Positions 42,463-51,953 of a stretch of DNA of 64,000 nucleotides are shown piece by piece (position 1 is the stretch's first letter; the number at the start of each line of letters is the position of its first letter). Both the position numbers and the translations under genes were made by a program. Origin of the DNA: Streptomyces sp. NBC_01717 (GTDB lineage: Bacteria > Actinomycetota > Actinomycetes > Streptomycetales > Streptomycetaceae); contig NZ_CP109178.1 in assembly GCF_036248255.1 (NCBI RefSeq), positions 6,076,001 to 6,140,000 on the forward strand, read 5' to 3'. Under the pieces are notes generated by a model that made no database searches, had not been told where the DNA came from, and was given only the letters and a program-made list of their open reading frames with translations.

Positions 42463-44772
42463 ATGGGCTTGTCCCGGCTCGCCGCACTGCACGGCGTCGC
42501 CACCTCCTACGCGCCGTCCGCGGATGTCACGGTGTCAGTTCCCGACGACACGGTCGTCGCCGTGCTCGCCGCGCTCGGCGTGGACGCCGCCACCCCTGAA
42601 GCGGTGCGGGAATCGCTTGCCGCCGCCGAGGCGGTGGCCGCCTCCCGGCTGCTCCCGCCCACCCTGGTGGTGTGGTCGGGGGAGCCGCTGCCGGCCGCCC
42701 TGACCGCCCTGCGGCCCGGCACGACGCTGGAGATCGAGCCCGAGGACGCCGCCGGTTCGTCCCCCACGCCGCGGATGCGGGTGCCGAGCGGACGACCGGA
42801 TCCGGCCGTTTCGGCGACGGCCGGCACGGTCGTCGGTGCTGCCGCCGACCCGGTCTCCGCCCGAGCCTTCGACGCGGCCGCCCTTGGGGCGGCGCCTCCT
42901 GGGACGGCCCCCGTCGGGACGGCTGTCGGAACCGGCAAACCCGGTTCCGCTCCCGGTGCACCCGCCCCGACCCCCGCCTGGTGGACCGAACCCCCGCTCG
43001 GGGTGCACCGGTTGACCGCCCGTGCCCAGGACGGCCGCACCATGACCACCACCCTGATCGTGGCCCCGGCCCGGGTGCCCCAGCCGCCACGGCGCACCCA
43101 CGGCTTCCTCGTCCAGCTCTACTCCCTGCTCTCCGGCCGCTCCTGGGGCATGGGCGACCTCGGTGACCTCGCCGATCTCGCCGCCTGGTCGGGGCGGACC
43201 CTCGGCGCCGGGTTCGTACAGGTGAACCCGCTGCACGCCGCCGTGCCGGGCACACCCACCGACCCGTCGCCGTACCGTCCGTCCTCGCGCCGCTTCCCCG
43301 ACCCCGTCCATCTGCATGTCGAGTCGATCCCGGAGTACGGGCACGTACCGGACCGGGCGGCCCTCGACGACCTGCGGCAGAGCGCTGAAACACTGAGCGA
43401 CACCGTCTTGAACAAGGGCGCGCTGATCGACCGGGACGCCGTCTGGGAGCTCAAGCGTCAGGCTCTCGAACTCGTACGGGAGGTGCCGCTGACCCCGGGC
43501 CGGCGCGCCGCGTACTGCGACTTCCTCGCCGCCCAGGGGCAGGCCCTGGAGGACCACGCCCTGTGGTGCGCCCTCGCGGAGGTGCACGGCTCGGACTGGC
43601 ACGCCTGGCCGTCCGCACTGCGCGACCCCCGCTCCCCGCAGGTCGCCCGCGCGCGTGCCGAACTGCTCGACCGGGTGGACTTCCACTGCCGGCTCGCCTG
43701 GCTGACCGACGACCAGCTCGCCGCGGCCCAGAGCGTCGCGAGGGACGCCGGGATGGCCGTCGGCATCGTCCACGACCTCGCCGTCGGCGTGCACCCCGGC
43801 GGCGCCGACGCCTGGGCCCAGCAGGACGCCTTCGCGCACGGCATGTCGGTCGGCGCGCCCCCGGACGCCTTCAACGCGCGCGGTCAGGACTGGGGGCTGC
43901 CCCCGTGGCGCCCCGACGTCCTCGCCGCGTCCGGCTACGCCCCGTACCGGGGGCTGCTGCGCGGCCTGCTCGCCCACGCCGGCGCCCTGCGCATCGATCA
44001 CGTCATGGGCCTGTTCCGGCTCTGGTGGGTCCCCGAGGGAAGACCGCCCACCGAGGGCACGTACGTCAGCCATGACGCCGAGGCGATGCTCGCCGTCCTC
44101 GTCCTGGAGGCGCACCGGGCCGGTGCGGTCGTCATAGGGGAGGACCTCGGCACGGTCGAACCGGGCGTACGCGAGTCGCTCGCCCGGCGCGGAGTGCTCG
44201 GCACCTCCGTGCTCTGGTTCGAGCGCGACTGGACGGGCACCGGCCGCCCGCTGCCCCCGGAGCGCTGGCGGGAAGGTTGCCTCGCCACCGCCACGACCCA
44301 CGACCTGCCGTCCACCGCCGCCCGGCTGACCGGCGACCATGTGACACTCCGCCACCGCCTGGGACTGCTCACCCACACCCTGGAGCAGGAACAGGCCGAG
44401 GACGCCACCGACACCGCCACGTGGCTCGGCCTGCTCGCCCGGCTCGGCTTGCTGCCGGAGGGCGAGGGCGACGAGGAGGGGGCGGTCCGCGCCGTCCACC
44501 GCTTCCTGCTGCGCACCCCTGCCCGCATGGTCGGCGTCTGGCTCCCGGACACGGTCGGCGACCGCCGGCCGCAGAATCTGCCCGGCACCTGGGACCAGTA
44601 CCCCAACTGGCGGCTGCCCGTCGCGGATGCGGAAGGTCACCCGGTCACTCTGGAGGAGCTGGCGTCGTCGCCGCGTCTGCACCATCTGATGGAGGTACTG
44701 AAGCCGGTGGACGGACACCCGAAAGAACAGTCGAAGCCTCGTACGGCACCCCCGGGCGCGCGCCGCTCCTAG
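42463..44772 (+). CDS. malQ: 4-alpha-glucanotransferase (amylomaltase, GH77)
   Basis: 769 aa. GH77 enzyme that moves alpha-1,4-glucan chains between maltodextrins in the cytosol, used in maltose/glycogen metabolism. The catalytic residues are Asp512 in LRIDHVMGL (nucleophile), Glu560 in VIGEDLGTVE (acid/base) and Asp614 in TTHDLPS. An actinobacterial N-terminal domain of about 200 residues precedes the barrel and ends in an Ala/Pro/Gly-rich linker (about 105-175). The start directly abuts the preceding small ORF and is served by CCAGGAGT within its last codons. Confidence 0.95.
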   Translation: MGLSRLAALHGVATSYAPSADVTVSVPDDTVVAVLAALGVDAATPEAVRESLAAAEAVAASRLLPPTLVVWSGEPLPAALTALRPGTTLEIEPEDAAGSSPTPRMRVPSGRPDPAVSATAGTVVGAAADPVSARAFDAAALGAAPPGTAPVGTAVGTGKPGSAPGAPAPTPAWWTEPPLGVHRLTARAQDGRTMTTTLIVAPARVPQPPRRTHGFLVQLYSLLSGRSWGMGDLGDLADLAAWSGRTLGAGFVQVNPLHAAVPGTPTDPSPYRPSSRRFPDPVHLHVESIPEYGHVPDRAALDDLRQSAETLSDTVLNKGALIDRDAVWELKRQALELVREVPLTPGRRAAYCDFLAAQGQALEDHALWCALAEVHGSDWHAWPSALRDPRSPQVARARAELLDRVDFHCRLAWLTDDQLAAAQSVARDAGMAVGIVHDLAVGVHPGGADAWAQQDAFAHGMSVGAPPDAFNARGQDWGLPPWRPDVLAASGYAPYRGLLRGLLAHAGALRIDHVMGLFRLWWVPEGRPPTEGTYVSHDAEAMLAVLVLEAHRAGAVVIGEDLGTVEPGVRESLARRGVLGTSVLWFERDWTGTGRPLPPERWREGCLATATTHDLPSTAARLTGDHVTLRHRLGLLTHTLEQEQAEDATDTATWLGLLARLGLLPEGEGDEEGAVRAVHRFLLRTPARMVGVWLPDTVGDRRPQNLPGTWDQYPNWRLPVADAEGHPVTLEELASSPRLHHLMEVLKPVDGHPKEQSKPRTAPPGARRS

Positions 44773-44792
44773 ACGTTCGCTACGTTTGCACC

Positions 44793-45023
44793 GTGGACAA
44801 GAAGAACGCAATGCGCGCCGGCGCCGTGGCGGCCGGTACGACGCTGATGATGCTGCTCATGTCGTCCCCCGCGCTTGCGCTGACCCGTGACGACGGTGAC
44901 GACCCGGGCCCCGGCCTGAGCGTGATGGACACGATCGGCCTCTACGTCGTGGCACCCATCGCCCTGTTCGTGATCATCGTGGGCCTGGTCATGCTCCTGG
45001 ACAAGTCCAAGAAGCAGGCCTGA
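44793..45023 (+). CDS. small single-pass membrane protein
   Basis: 76 aa, GTG start, 20 bp after malQ. A signal-like N-terminal segment (AGAVAAGTTLMMLLMSSPALA) is followed by an acidic DDGDDPGPG stretch, one membrane helix (YVVAPIALFVIIVGLVMLL) and a basic DKSKKQA tail. No Shine-Dalgarno is clear, and the ATG six codons downstream could be the true start. It is conserved in type with other streptomycete small membrane proteins; function unknown. Confidence 0.7.
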   Translation: MDKKNAMRAGAVAAGTTLMMLLMSSPALALTRDDGDDPGPGLSVMDTIGLYVVAPIALFVIIVGLVMLLDKSKKQA

Positions 45024-45073
45024 CCCTCCCGCTGCGCGGCGCCGGGCCCGCGTAGTTCCACCAGCGCTTTTTT

Positions 45074-45112
45074 CAGGGCGCCCGAAGTGCGTGAGCACTT
45101 CGAGGCGCCCTG
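45074..45112 (+). terminator. hairpin terminator after the small membrane protein gene
   Basis: CAGGGCGCCCGAAGTGC and GCACTTCGAGGCGCCCTG pair over 17 bases with one bulged base and a GTGA loop. There is no U-tract, which is common in this genus. Confidence 0.7.
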
Positions 45113-45167
45113 CTCCGCGTTCCGCTGCCGGACGGGCGGGGCCTGCCTCGGCGGCTAATGTGCGGAC

Positions 45168-46088
45168 ATGACCGAGTGGGACATCAAGAAGCTCAGGATC
45201 CTGCGCGTGCTGAGCGAGCGCGGGACCGTCACGGCAACGGCCGAGGCGCTGCTGATGACCCCCTCGGCGGTGTCCCAGCAGCTCTCCAACCTGGCCAAGC
45301 AGCTCGGCGTGCCCCTGCTGGAGGCCCAGGGCCGCCGGGTCCGGCTCACCGACGCCGCACATCTCGTACTCCGCCACGCCGAAGCGGTCTTCGCCCAACT
45401 GGAACGCGCCGAAGCGGAGTTGACGGGGTATCTGCGGGGCGAGGCGGGGGAGGTGCGGGTCGGTGCCTTCTCGACGGCCGTGCCCGCCCTCGTCGTACCG
45501 GCGGTCCGGCTCCTGCGCGCCGACGACCGGCCCGGACCGTCCGTGCGGGTACGGGAGGCGGAGGCCGCGGAGGCGTACGAACTCCTGTCGGCCGGCGACG
45601 TCGATCTCGCGCTCTCCCTCGCCGCGCACGCACCGACCGCCCACGACCCGCGCTTCACTCTCCTCCCTCTGCTCGCCGACCCGCTCGATGTCGCCCTCCC
45701 CGCCGGACACCGGCTGGCCGACGCCCCCGGGTTGCGGCTGGCCGACCTCGCCGCCGAGCCGTGGATCTTCGGCGGTTCGGGCCCGTGGTCGGAGATCACC
45801 ACGGCCGCGTGCGAGGCCGCCGGGTTCGTGCCGGAGCAGGCGCACAGCGCCTCCGGGTGGACCGCGATCCTCGCCATGGTCGAAGCGGGCATGGGTGTCG
45901 CACTGATCCCGCGGATGGCGTCGGCGGAGCGCCGTACGGGTGTGGTGATGCGTGTTCTGGAGGCGGACCTGCCCCGGCGCCATGTGGTCGCCGCCGTACG
46001 GCAGGGCGCGGAGGGCGGGCCGGCGGTGGCCCGGGTCCTGTCCGCGCTTCAGCAGGTCAGTGCGGCCCGCGAGGAACCATTTAACTGA
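45168..46088 (+). CDS. LysR-family transcriptional regulator
   Basis: 306 aa. The N-terminal winged helix-turn-helix (about 3-60) contains ILRVLSERGTVTATAEALLMTPSAVSQQLSNLAKQ. The effector-binding domain (about 90-295) is of periplasmic-binding type with a typical GVALIPRMA near the end. It stands alone between a terminator and the allantoicase gene, 65 bp downstream in the same direction. A link to purine-ureide metabolism is possible from position only; no LysR T-N11-A site is certain. Confidence 0.88.
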   Translation: MTEWDIKKLRILRVLSERGTVTATAEALLMTPSAVSQQLSNLAKQLGVPLLEAQGRRVRLTDAAHLVLRHAEAVFAQLERAEAELTGYLRGEAGEVRVGAFSTAVPALVVPAVRLLRADDRPGPSVRVREAEAAEAYELLSAGDVDLALSLAAHAPTAHDPRFTLLPLLADPLDVALPAGHRLADAPGLRLADLAAEPWIFGGSGPWSEITTAACEAAGFVPEQAHSASGWTAILAMVEAGMGVALIPRMASAERRTGVVMRVLEADLPRRHVVAAVRQGAEGGPAVARVLSALQQVSAAREEPFN

Positions 46089-46153
46089 ACTGAAAGAATT
46101 GTACGAAAACTTTCGATGGACCTGATGGGTCATTCGGTACCACAGTTCCGTAC

Positions 46154-47305
46154 ATGACCTCCGACGTGAACGAGAACCCTGCCGAGGACAACGACCCCCA
46201 CGCCAATGACGCGGCCCCGTACGGCGGCGGCGACCCGTACGCCGACTACCGCGCCGGCGACTTCCCCTTCACCGACCTGGTGGACCTCGCCGACCGCCGC
46301 CTGGGCGCGGGCGTGGTGGCCGCGAACGACGAGTTCTTCGCCGAGCGCGAGAACCTCCTGAACCGCGAACGCGCCGTGTTCGACCCCGAGCGCTTCGGGC
46401 ACAAGGGCAAGATCATGGACGGCTGGGAGACCCGGCGCCGCCGCGGCACCGACGCCGCACACCCCTTCCCGGCCCCCGAGGACCACGACTGGGCCCTCGT
46501 CCGGCTCGGTGCCCCCGGCATCATCCGCGGCATCGTCGTCGACACCGCCCACTTCCGCGGCAACTACCCGCAGCGCGTCTCGGTGCAGGCGACATCGGTC
46601 GAGGGCTCACCCAGTCCCTCGGAGTCGGAGCTCCTTGCCGACGACGTGAAGTGGGAGGAGATCGTCCCGCCCACCGCCGTACGCGGCCACGCCGCCAACG
46701 GCTTCGAGATCACCGGCGGCCGCCGCTACACCCACATCCGCCTCTGCCAGCACCCCGACGGCGGCGTCGCCCGCCTCCGCGTCCACGGCGAAGTGGTCCC
46801 CGACCCCGCCTGGCTGGCGACCCTCGGCACGATCGACCTGATCGCGGTCCTCAACGGCGGCGCGTACGAGGACGCCTCGGACCGCTTCTACTCCTCACCG
46901 ACCCAGATCATCCTGCCCGGCACCTCCCGCAAGATGGACGACGGCTGGGAGAACCGCCGCCGCCGTGTCCGCGACACGAACGACTGGGTCCGCTTCCGCC
47001 TGGTCGCCCAGGGGGCGGTCCGCGCGGTCGAGATCGACACAGCCTGCCTCAAGGGCAATGCGGCCGGCTGGATCGCCCTCCAGGGCCGCAACGGCGAGAC
47101 GGGTGAATGGTTCGAGATCATCCCCCGCACCAAGCTCCAGCCCGACACCCTCCACCGCTTCCCGCTGCACGCCCGGGCGGTGGTCACCCACGTCCGCCTC
47201 GACGCCTTCCCGGACGGCGGAGTGGCCCGCATGCGCCTGCACGGCACACTCACGGAACGGGGCGCCGCCGAACTGGCCGACCGCTACGAGGAGTCGGGCG
47301 TGTAA
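46154..47305 (+). CDS. alc: allantoicase
   Basis: 383 aa. Allantoicase hydrolyses allantoate to ureidoglycolate and urea in purine degradation. The protein is two tandem jelly-roll repeats, as in the family: GKIMDGWETRRRRGTDAAHP in the first and RKMDDGWENRRRRVRDTNDW in the second. Each is followed by HIRL/HVRL...PDGGVARLRVHG-type strands. The ATG at 46154 gives an acidic N-terminal tail of about 35 residues; no strong Shine-Dalgarno is seen. Allantoinase (allB) is not in the window. A strong terminator follows. Confidence 0.93.
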   Translation: MTSDVNENPAEDNDPHANDAAPYGGGDPYADYRAGDFPFTDLVDLADRRLGAGVVAANDEFFAERENLLNRERAVFDPERFGHKGKIMDGWETRRRRGTDAAHPFPAPEDHDWALVRLGAPGIIRGIVVDTAHFRGNYPQRVSVQATSVEGSPSPSESELLADDVKWEEIVPPTAVRGHAANGFEITGGRRYTHIRLCQHPDGGVARLRVHGEVVPDPAWLATLGTIDLIAVLNGGAYEDASDRFYSSPTQIILPGTSRKMDDGWENRRRRVRDTNDWVRFRLVAQGAVRAVEIDTACLKGNAAGWIALQGRNGETGEWFEIIPRTKLQPDTLHRFPLHARAVVTHVRLDAFPDGGVARMRLHGTLTERGAAELADRYEESGV

Positions 47306-47342
47306 TCCCTGTTGCCGCCGCCCGGCGAACAGCCGCGGAACA

Positions 47343-47380
47343 GGAGTGCCCCGGACCGTGCGGACGGTCCGGGGCACTCC
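47343..47380. terminator. bidirectional terminator between alc and pepN
   Basis: Seventeen-base perfect arms GGAGTGCCCCGGACCGT / ACGGTCCGGGGCACTCC with a GCGG loop, between two converging genes. Confidence 0.9.
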
Positions 47381-47398
47381 TCCGCACGTGGGCAGAGG

Positions 47399-49975
47399 CT
47401 ACGCGGTTGCCGCGGCCGCGTCCGCAGCCTGGGCCTTCAGCGCGCGCTCCACGCCTGCCCGCGACTCGGAGACCAGCCGGCGCAGCGCCGCGCTCGGCTC
47501 CGCCGAGTCCAGCCAGGCGTCCGTCGCGTCCAGGGTCTCCTGCGAGACCTGGAGCGCCGGGTAGAGGCCGACGGCGATCTGCTGGGCCATCTCGTGGCTC
47601 CGCGAGTCCCAGACGTCCTTCACCGCTGCGAAGAACTTCTCGGTGTACGGGGCCAGCAGTTCGCGCTGGTCGGTCTGGACGAAGCCGCCGATGACCGCCT
47701 CCTGGAGGGAGTTCGGGAGCTTGTCGGACTCGACGACGGAGGCCCAGGCCTCCGCCTTCGCCTCGGCCGACGGGCGCGCCGCGCGGGCCGTCGCAGCGTG
47801 ACGCTCGCCCGCGGCCGTCTTGTCGCGCTCGTACTCGGCGGCGATCTCGTCCTCGTCCAGCAGGCCGACCGCGGCCAGCCGCTCCACGAACGCCCAGCGC
47901 AGCTCGGTGTCGACGACGAGGCCCTCGACCGCCTCCGCGCCGTCCAGCAGCGCCCGGAGCAGGTCCAGCTGGACGGGGGTGCGGGCCGTCGCCGCGAAGG
48001 CGCGGGCCCAGGCCAGCTGGTGGTCGCCGGCCGGCTCCGCGGCGCGCAGGTGCGCGAGCGTCGCCTCCGTCCACTGGGTCAGGCCCGCCTCGCGGAACTC
48101 CGGCGCCGCGTACAGGTCCAGGGCCAGCTTCACCTGGCGGTGCAGCGACTGGACGACGCCGATGTCCGACTCCTTGCCGATGCCGGACAGGACGAGCGAG
48201 AGGTAGTCGCGCGTCGCCAGTTCGCCGTCGCGGGTCATGTCCCAGGCGGATGCCCAGCACAGGGCGCGCGGCAGCGACTCGGTGAAGTCGCCGAGGTGCT
48301 CGGTGACGACCCGCAGCGACTCCTCGTCGAGCCGGACCTTCGCGTACGACAGGTCGTCGTCGTTGAGCAGGATGACCGCCGGACGGGCGGTGCCCGCCGG
48401 GAACGGGACCTCGGTGCGCTCGCCGTCGACGTCCAGCTCGATCCGGTTCGTGCGGACCAGCTTTCCGTCCCCGTCGAGGTCGTAGCAGCCGATCGCGATC
48501 CGGTGCGGGCGCAGCGTCGGTTCGCCCTTGGCGCCGGCGGGCAGCGCCGGGGCCTCCTGGAGGACGGTGAACGAGGTGACGTGACCGTTCCCGTCGGTGG
48601 TGACCTCCGGGCGCAGGATGTTGATGCCGGCCGTCTCCAGCCACGCCTTCGACCAGGTCTTCAGGTCGCGGCCGGAGGTCTCCTCCAGTGCGCCCAGCAG
48701 GTCGGACAGGCGGGTGTTCCCGAACGCGTGCGCCTTGAAGTACGCCTGGACGCCCTTGAAGAACTCGTCCATGCCGACGTACGCCACGAGCTGCTTCAGG
48801 ACCGAGGCGCCCTTGGCGTACGTGATGCCGTCGAAGTTGACCAGGACATCGTCCAGGTCACGGATGTCCGCCATGATCGGGTGCGTCGACGGCAGCTGGT
48901 CCTGGCGGTACGCCCACGTCTTCATGGAGTTGGCGAACGTCGTCCAGGAGTGCGGCCACTTCGAGCCCTCCGCGTACGCCTGGCAGGCGATCGACGTGTA
49001 CGTGGCGAACGACTCGTTCAGCCACAGGTCGTTCCACCACTCCATGGTGACGAGGTCGCCGAACCACATGTGGGCCAGCTCGTGCAGGATCGTCTCGGCC
49101 CGGGTCTCGTACGCCGCGTCCGTCACCTTCGAACGGAACACGTACTGGTCGCGGATGGTGACCGCGCCCGCGTTCTCCATCGCGCCCGCGTTGAACTCCG
49201 GGACGAACAGCTGGTCGTACTTGGCGAACGGGTACGCGTAGTCGAACTTCTCCTGGAACCAGTCGAAGCCCTGCCGCGTGACGTCGAAGATCGCGTCCGC
49301 GTCGAGGAACTCGGCGAGCGACGGGCGGCAGTAGATGCCGAGCGGAACGGACTGGCCGTCCTTCTCGTAGCTGCTGTGCACCGCGTGGTACGGACCGACG
49401 ATCAGGGCCGTGATGTACGTCGAGATGCGCGGCGTCGGCTCGAAGACCCAGACGTCGTCCTTGGGCTCCGGCGTGGGGGAGTTCGAGATGACCGTCCAGC
49501 CCGCCGGCGCCTTCACGGTGAACTGGAAGGTCGCCTTCAGATCAGGCTGTTCGAAGCTCGCGAAGACCCGGCGCGCGTCCGGGACCTCGAACTGCGTGTA
49601 CAGGTACGCCTGCTGGTCGACCTGGTCGACGAACCGGTGCAGACCCTCGCCGGTGTTGGTGTAGGCGCAGTCCGCGACCACCCGCAGCACGTTGGAGCCC
49701 GCGTGCAGGTGCGGCAGCGCGATCCGCGAGTCGCGGAAGACGGCGGCGACGTCCAGGGTCTTGCCGTTGAGCTCGACCTCGTGCACGGCCGGGGCGACCA
49801 GGTCGATGAAGGTCTCCGCACCGGCTTCGGCGGAGTCGAAGCGGACAGTGGTCACGGACCGGTAGGTGCCGCCCTCCTGCGCTCCGGAGAGGTCGAGATC
49901 GATCTCGTACGCGTCCACGGTCAGCAGGCGCGCCCGCTCCTGTGCCTCTTCGCGGGTCAGATTCGTGCCAGGCAC
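47399..49975 (-). CDS. pepN: aminopeptidase N (M1 family), copy 1
   Basis: 858 aa, GTG start after AAGGAGAT. The longer in-frame ATG at 50011 has no site, and VPGTNLTREEAQERARLL is the usual N-terminus. This zinc metallopeptidase removes N-terminal residues from peptides in the cytosol. GAMEN is at 264-268, HELAH at 298-302 with the third zinc ligand Glu321, and the ERAP1-type C-terminal helical domain fills about 530-850. A close paralogue lies at 56727-59348. It is divergent from the MazEF-like pair. Confidence 0.95.
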   Translation of the reverse strand: MPGTNLTREEAQERARLLTVDAYEIDLDLSGAQEGGTYRSVTTVRFDSAEAGAETFIDLVAPAVHEVELNGKTLDVAAVFRDSRIALPHLHAGSNVLRVVADCAYTNTGEGLHRFVDQVDQQAYLYTQFEVPDARRVFASFEQPDLKATFQFTVKAPAGWTVISNSPTPEPKDDVWVFEPTPRISTYITALIVGPYHAVHSSYEKDGQSVPLGIYCRPSLAEFLDADAIFDVTRQGFDWFQEKFDYAYPFAKYDQLFVPEFNAGAMENAGAVTIRDQYVFRSKVTDAAYETRAETILHELAHMWFGDLVTMEWWNDLWLNESFATYTSIACQAYAEGSKWPHSWTTFANSMKTWAYRQDQLPSTHPIMADIRDLDDVLVNFDGITYAKGASVLKQLVAYVGMDEFFKGVQAYFKAHAFGNTRLSDLLGALEETSGRDLKTWSKAWLETAGINILRPEVTTDGNGHVTSFTVLQEAPALPAGAKGEPTLRPHRIAIGCYDLDGDGKLVRTNRIELDVDGERTEVPFPAGTARPAVILLNDDDLSYAKVRLDEESLRVVTEHLGDFTESLPRALCWASAWDMTRDGELATRDYLSLVLSGIGKESDIGVVQSLHRQVKLALDLYAAPEFREAGLTQWTEATLAHLRAAEPAGDHQLAWARAFAATARTPVQLDLLRALLDGAEAVEGLVVDTELRWAFVERLAAVGLLDEDEIAAEYERDKTAAGERHAATARAARPSAEAKAEAWASVVESDKLPNSLQEAVIGGFVQTDQRELLAPYTEKFFAAVKDVWDSRSHEMAQQIAVGLYPALQVSQETLDATDAWLDSAEPSAALRRLVSESRAGVERALKAQAADAAAATA

Positions 49976-50056
49976 GCGGTCATCTCCTTCGATGGTGACG
50001 TTTCCGGTCATCCTTCCACGTCGATCGCCGGGAGAAGCGGAGTAGCCACTGTTTGC

Positions 50057-50068
50057 CTACTGCGGTAG
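50057..50068. promoter_or_regulatory. imperfect inverted repeat upstream of the antitoxin gene
   Basis: CTAC-TGCG-GTAG ends 10 bp before the antitoxin ATG. Ribbon-helix-helix antitoxins usually bind such short repeats over their own promoter. The repeat is short, so confidence is low. Confidence 0.35.
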
Positions 50069-50078
50069 CATTGGTGGT

Positions 50079-50303
50079 ATGAAGATCAGTGTGAGCTTGC
50101 CGCAGGAGGATGTCGCCTTCGTCGACGAGTACGCCATGAAGACCGACGCGGACTCCCGGTCCGCCGTGATACACGCCGCCATCGAGCTGCTGCGTGTCGC
50201 CGGACTCGAGGCGGAGTACACGGAAGCGTTCGAGGAGTGGGACGCGAGCGAGGACGCCGCGCTCTGGGACCGTACGGTGGGGGACGGAATCGCCGATGCG
50301 TAG
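50079..50303 (+). CDS. ribbon-helix-helix antitoxin (MazE-like)
   Basis: 74 aa. MKISVSLPQEDVAFVDEYA followed by SRSAVIHAAIELLR is the strand-helix-helix pattern of RHH DNA-binding proteins. The acidic C-terminal half (about 45-74) is the disordered part that would wrap and block the toxin. The stop overlaps the toxin start by 8 bp. It probably also represses the pair. Confidence 0.85.
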   Translation: MKISVSLPQEDVAFVDEYAMKTDADSRSAVIHAAIELLRVAGLEAEYTEAFEEWDASEDAALWDRTVGDGIADA

Positions 50304-50643
50304 AGGCGATATCCATCTGGTCGATCTGGAGCCGTCCAGGGGCAGTGAGGCCAACAAGGTCAGACCGGCCGTGATCGTGTCCAACAACGCGGCGAACCAG
50401 TCGGCGGAGCTCAGCGGGCGAGGTGTGATCACCGTGGTGCCGGTGACGTCGAACATCGCGCGTGTTCTCACGTTCCAGGTCCTTCTCAGGGCTGACGAGA
50501 GCCGTCTGCTGAAGGACTCGAAGGTCCAGTGCGAGCAGGTCCGTGCAGTCTCTCCGGACCGTGTCCTGAAACGGATCGGCACCGTCCCGCGCCCGCGCAT
50601 GGCCGAGATCGACGCCGCCCTGCGACGTCACCTCGCCCTCTGA
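50296..50643 (+). CDS. mazF: MazF/PemK-family endoribonuclease toxin
   Basis: 115 aa. MRRGDIHLVDLEPSRGSEANK followed by RPAVIVSNN is the MazF fold start, with the conserved RPAVIVSNN beta strand and the Arg used in catalysis. VITVVPVTSNI and LLKDSKVQCEQVR complete the barrel. It would cut mRNA at specific short sequences unless bound by the antitoxin. The pair sits between pepN and asd with no sign of mobility nearby. Confidence 0.88.
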   Translation: MRRGDIHLVDLEPSRGSEANKVRPAVIVSNNAANQSAELSGRGVITVVPVTSNIARVLTFQVLLRADESRLLKDSKVQCEQVRAVSPDRVLKRIGTVPRPRMAEIDAALRRHLAL

Positions 50644-50689
50644 CACATGCGGACGCCGGAGCCCGCACACGCTCTCCGGCGCATGCGAA

Positions 50690-50720
50690 AGGGCGGCCAC
50701 CGAGCACCGGTGGCCGCCCT
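50690..50720. terminator. bidirectional terminator between mazF and asd
   Basis: AGGGCGGCCACCG / CGGTGGCCGCCCT, 13-base perfect arms with a 5-base loop, between converging genes. A second, bulged hairpin (50646-50686) lies just before it. Confidence 0.88.
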
Positions 50721-50739
50721 CTCACGTGCTTTGCGGGTG

Positions 50740-51930
<1,191 letters not shown>

Positions 51931-51953
51931 TTACCGACAACGCATCCGGGTCG

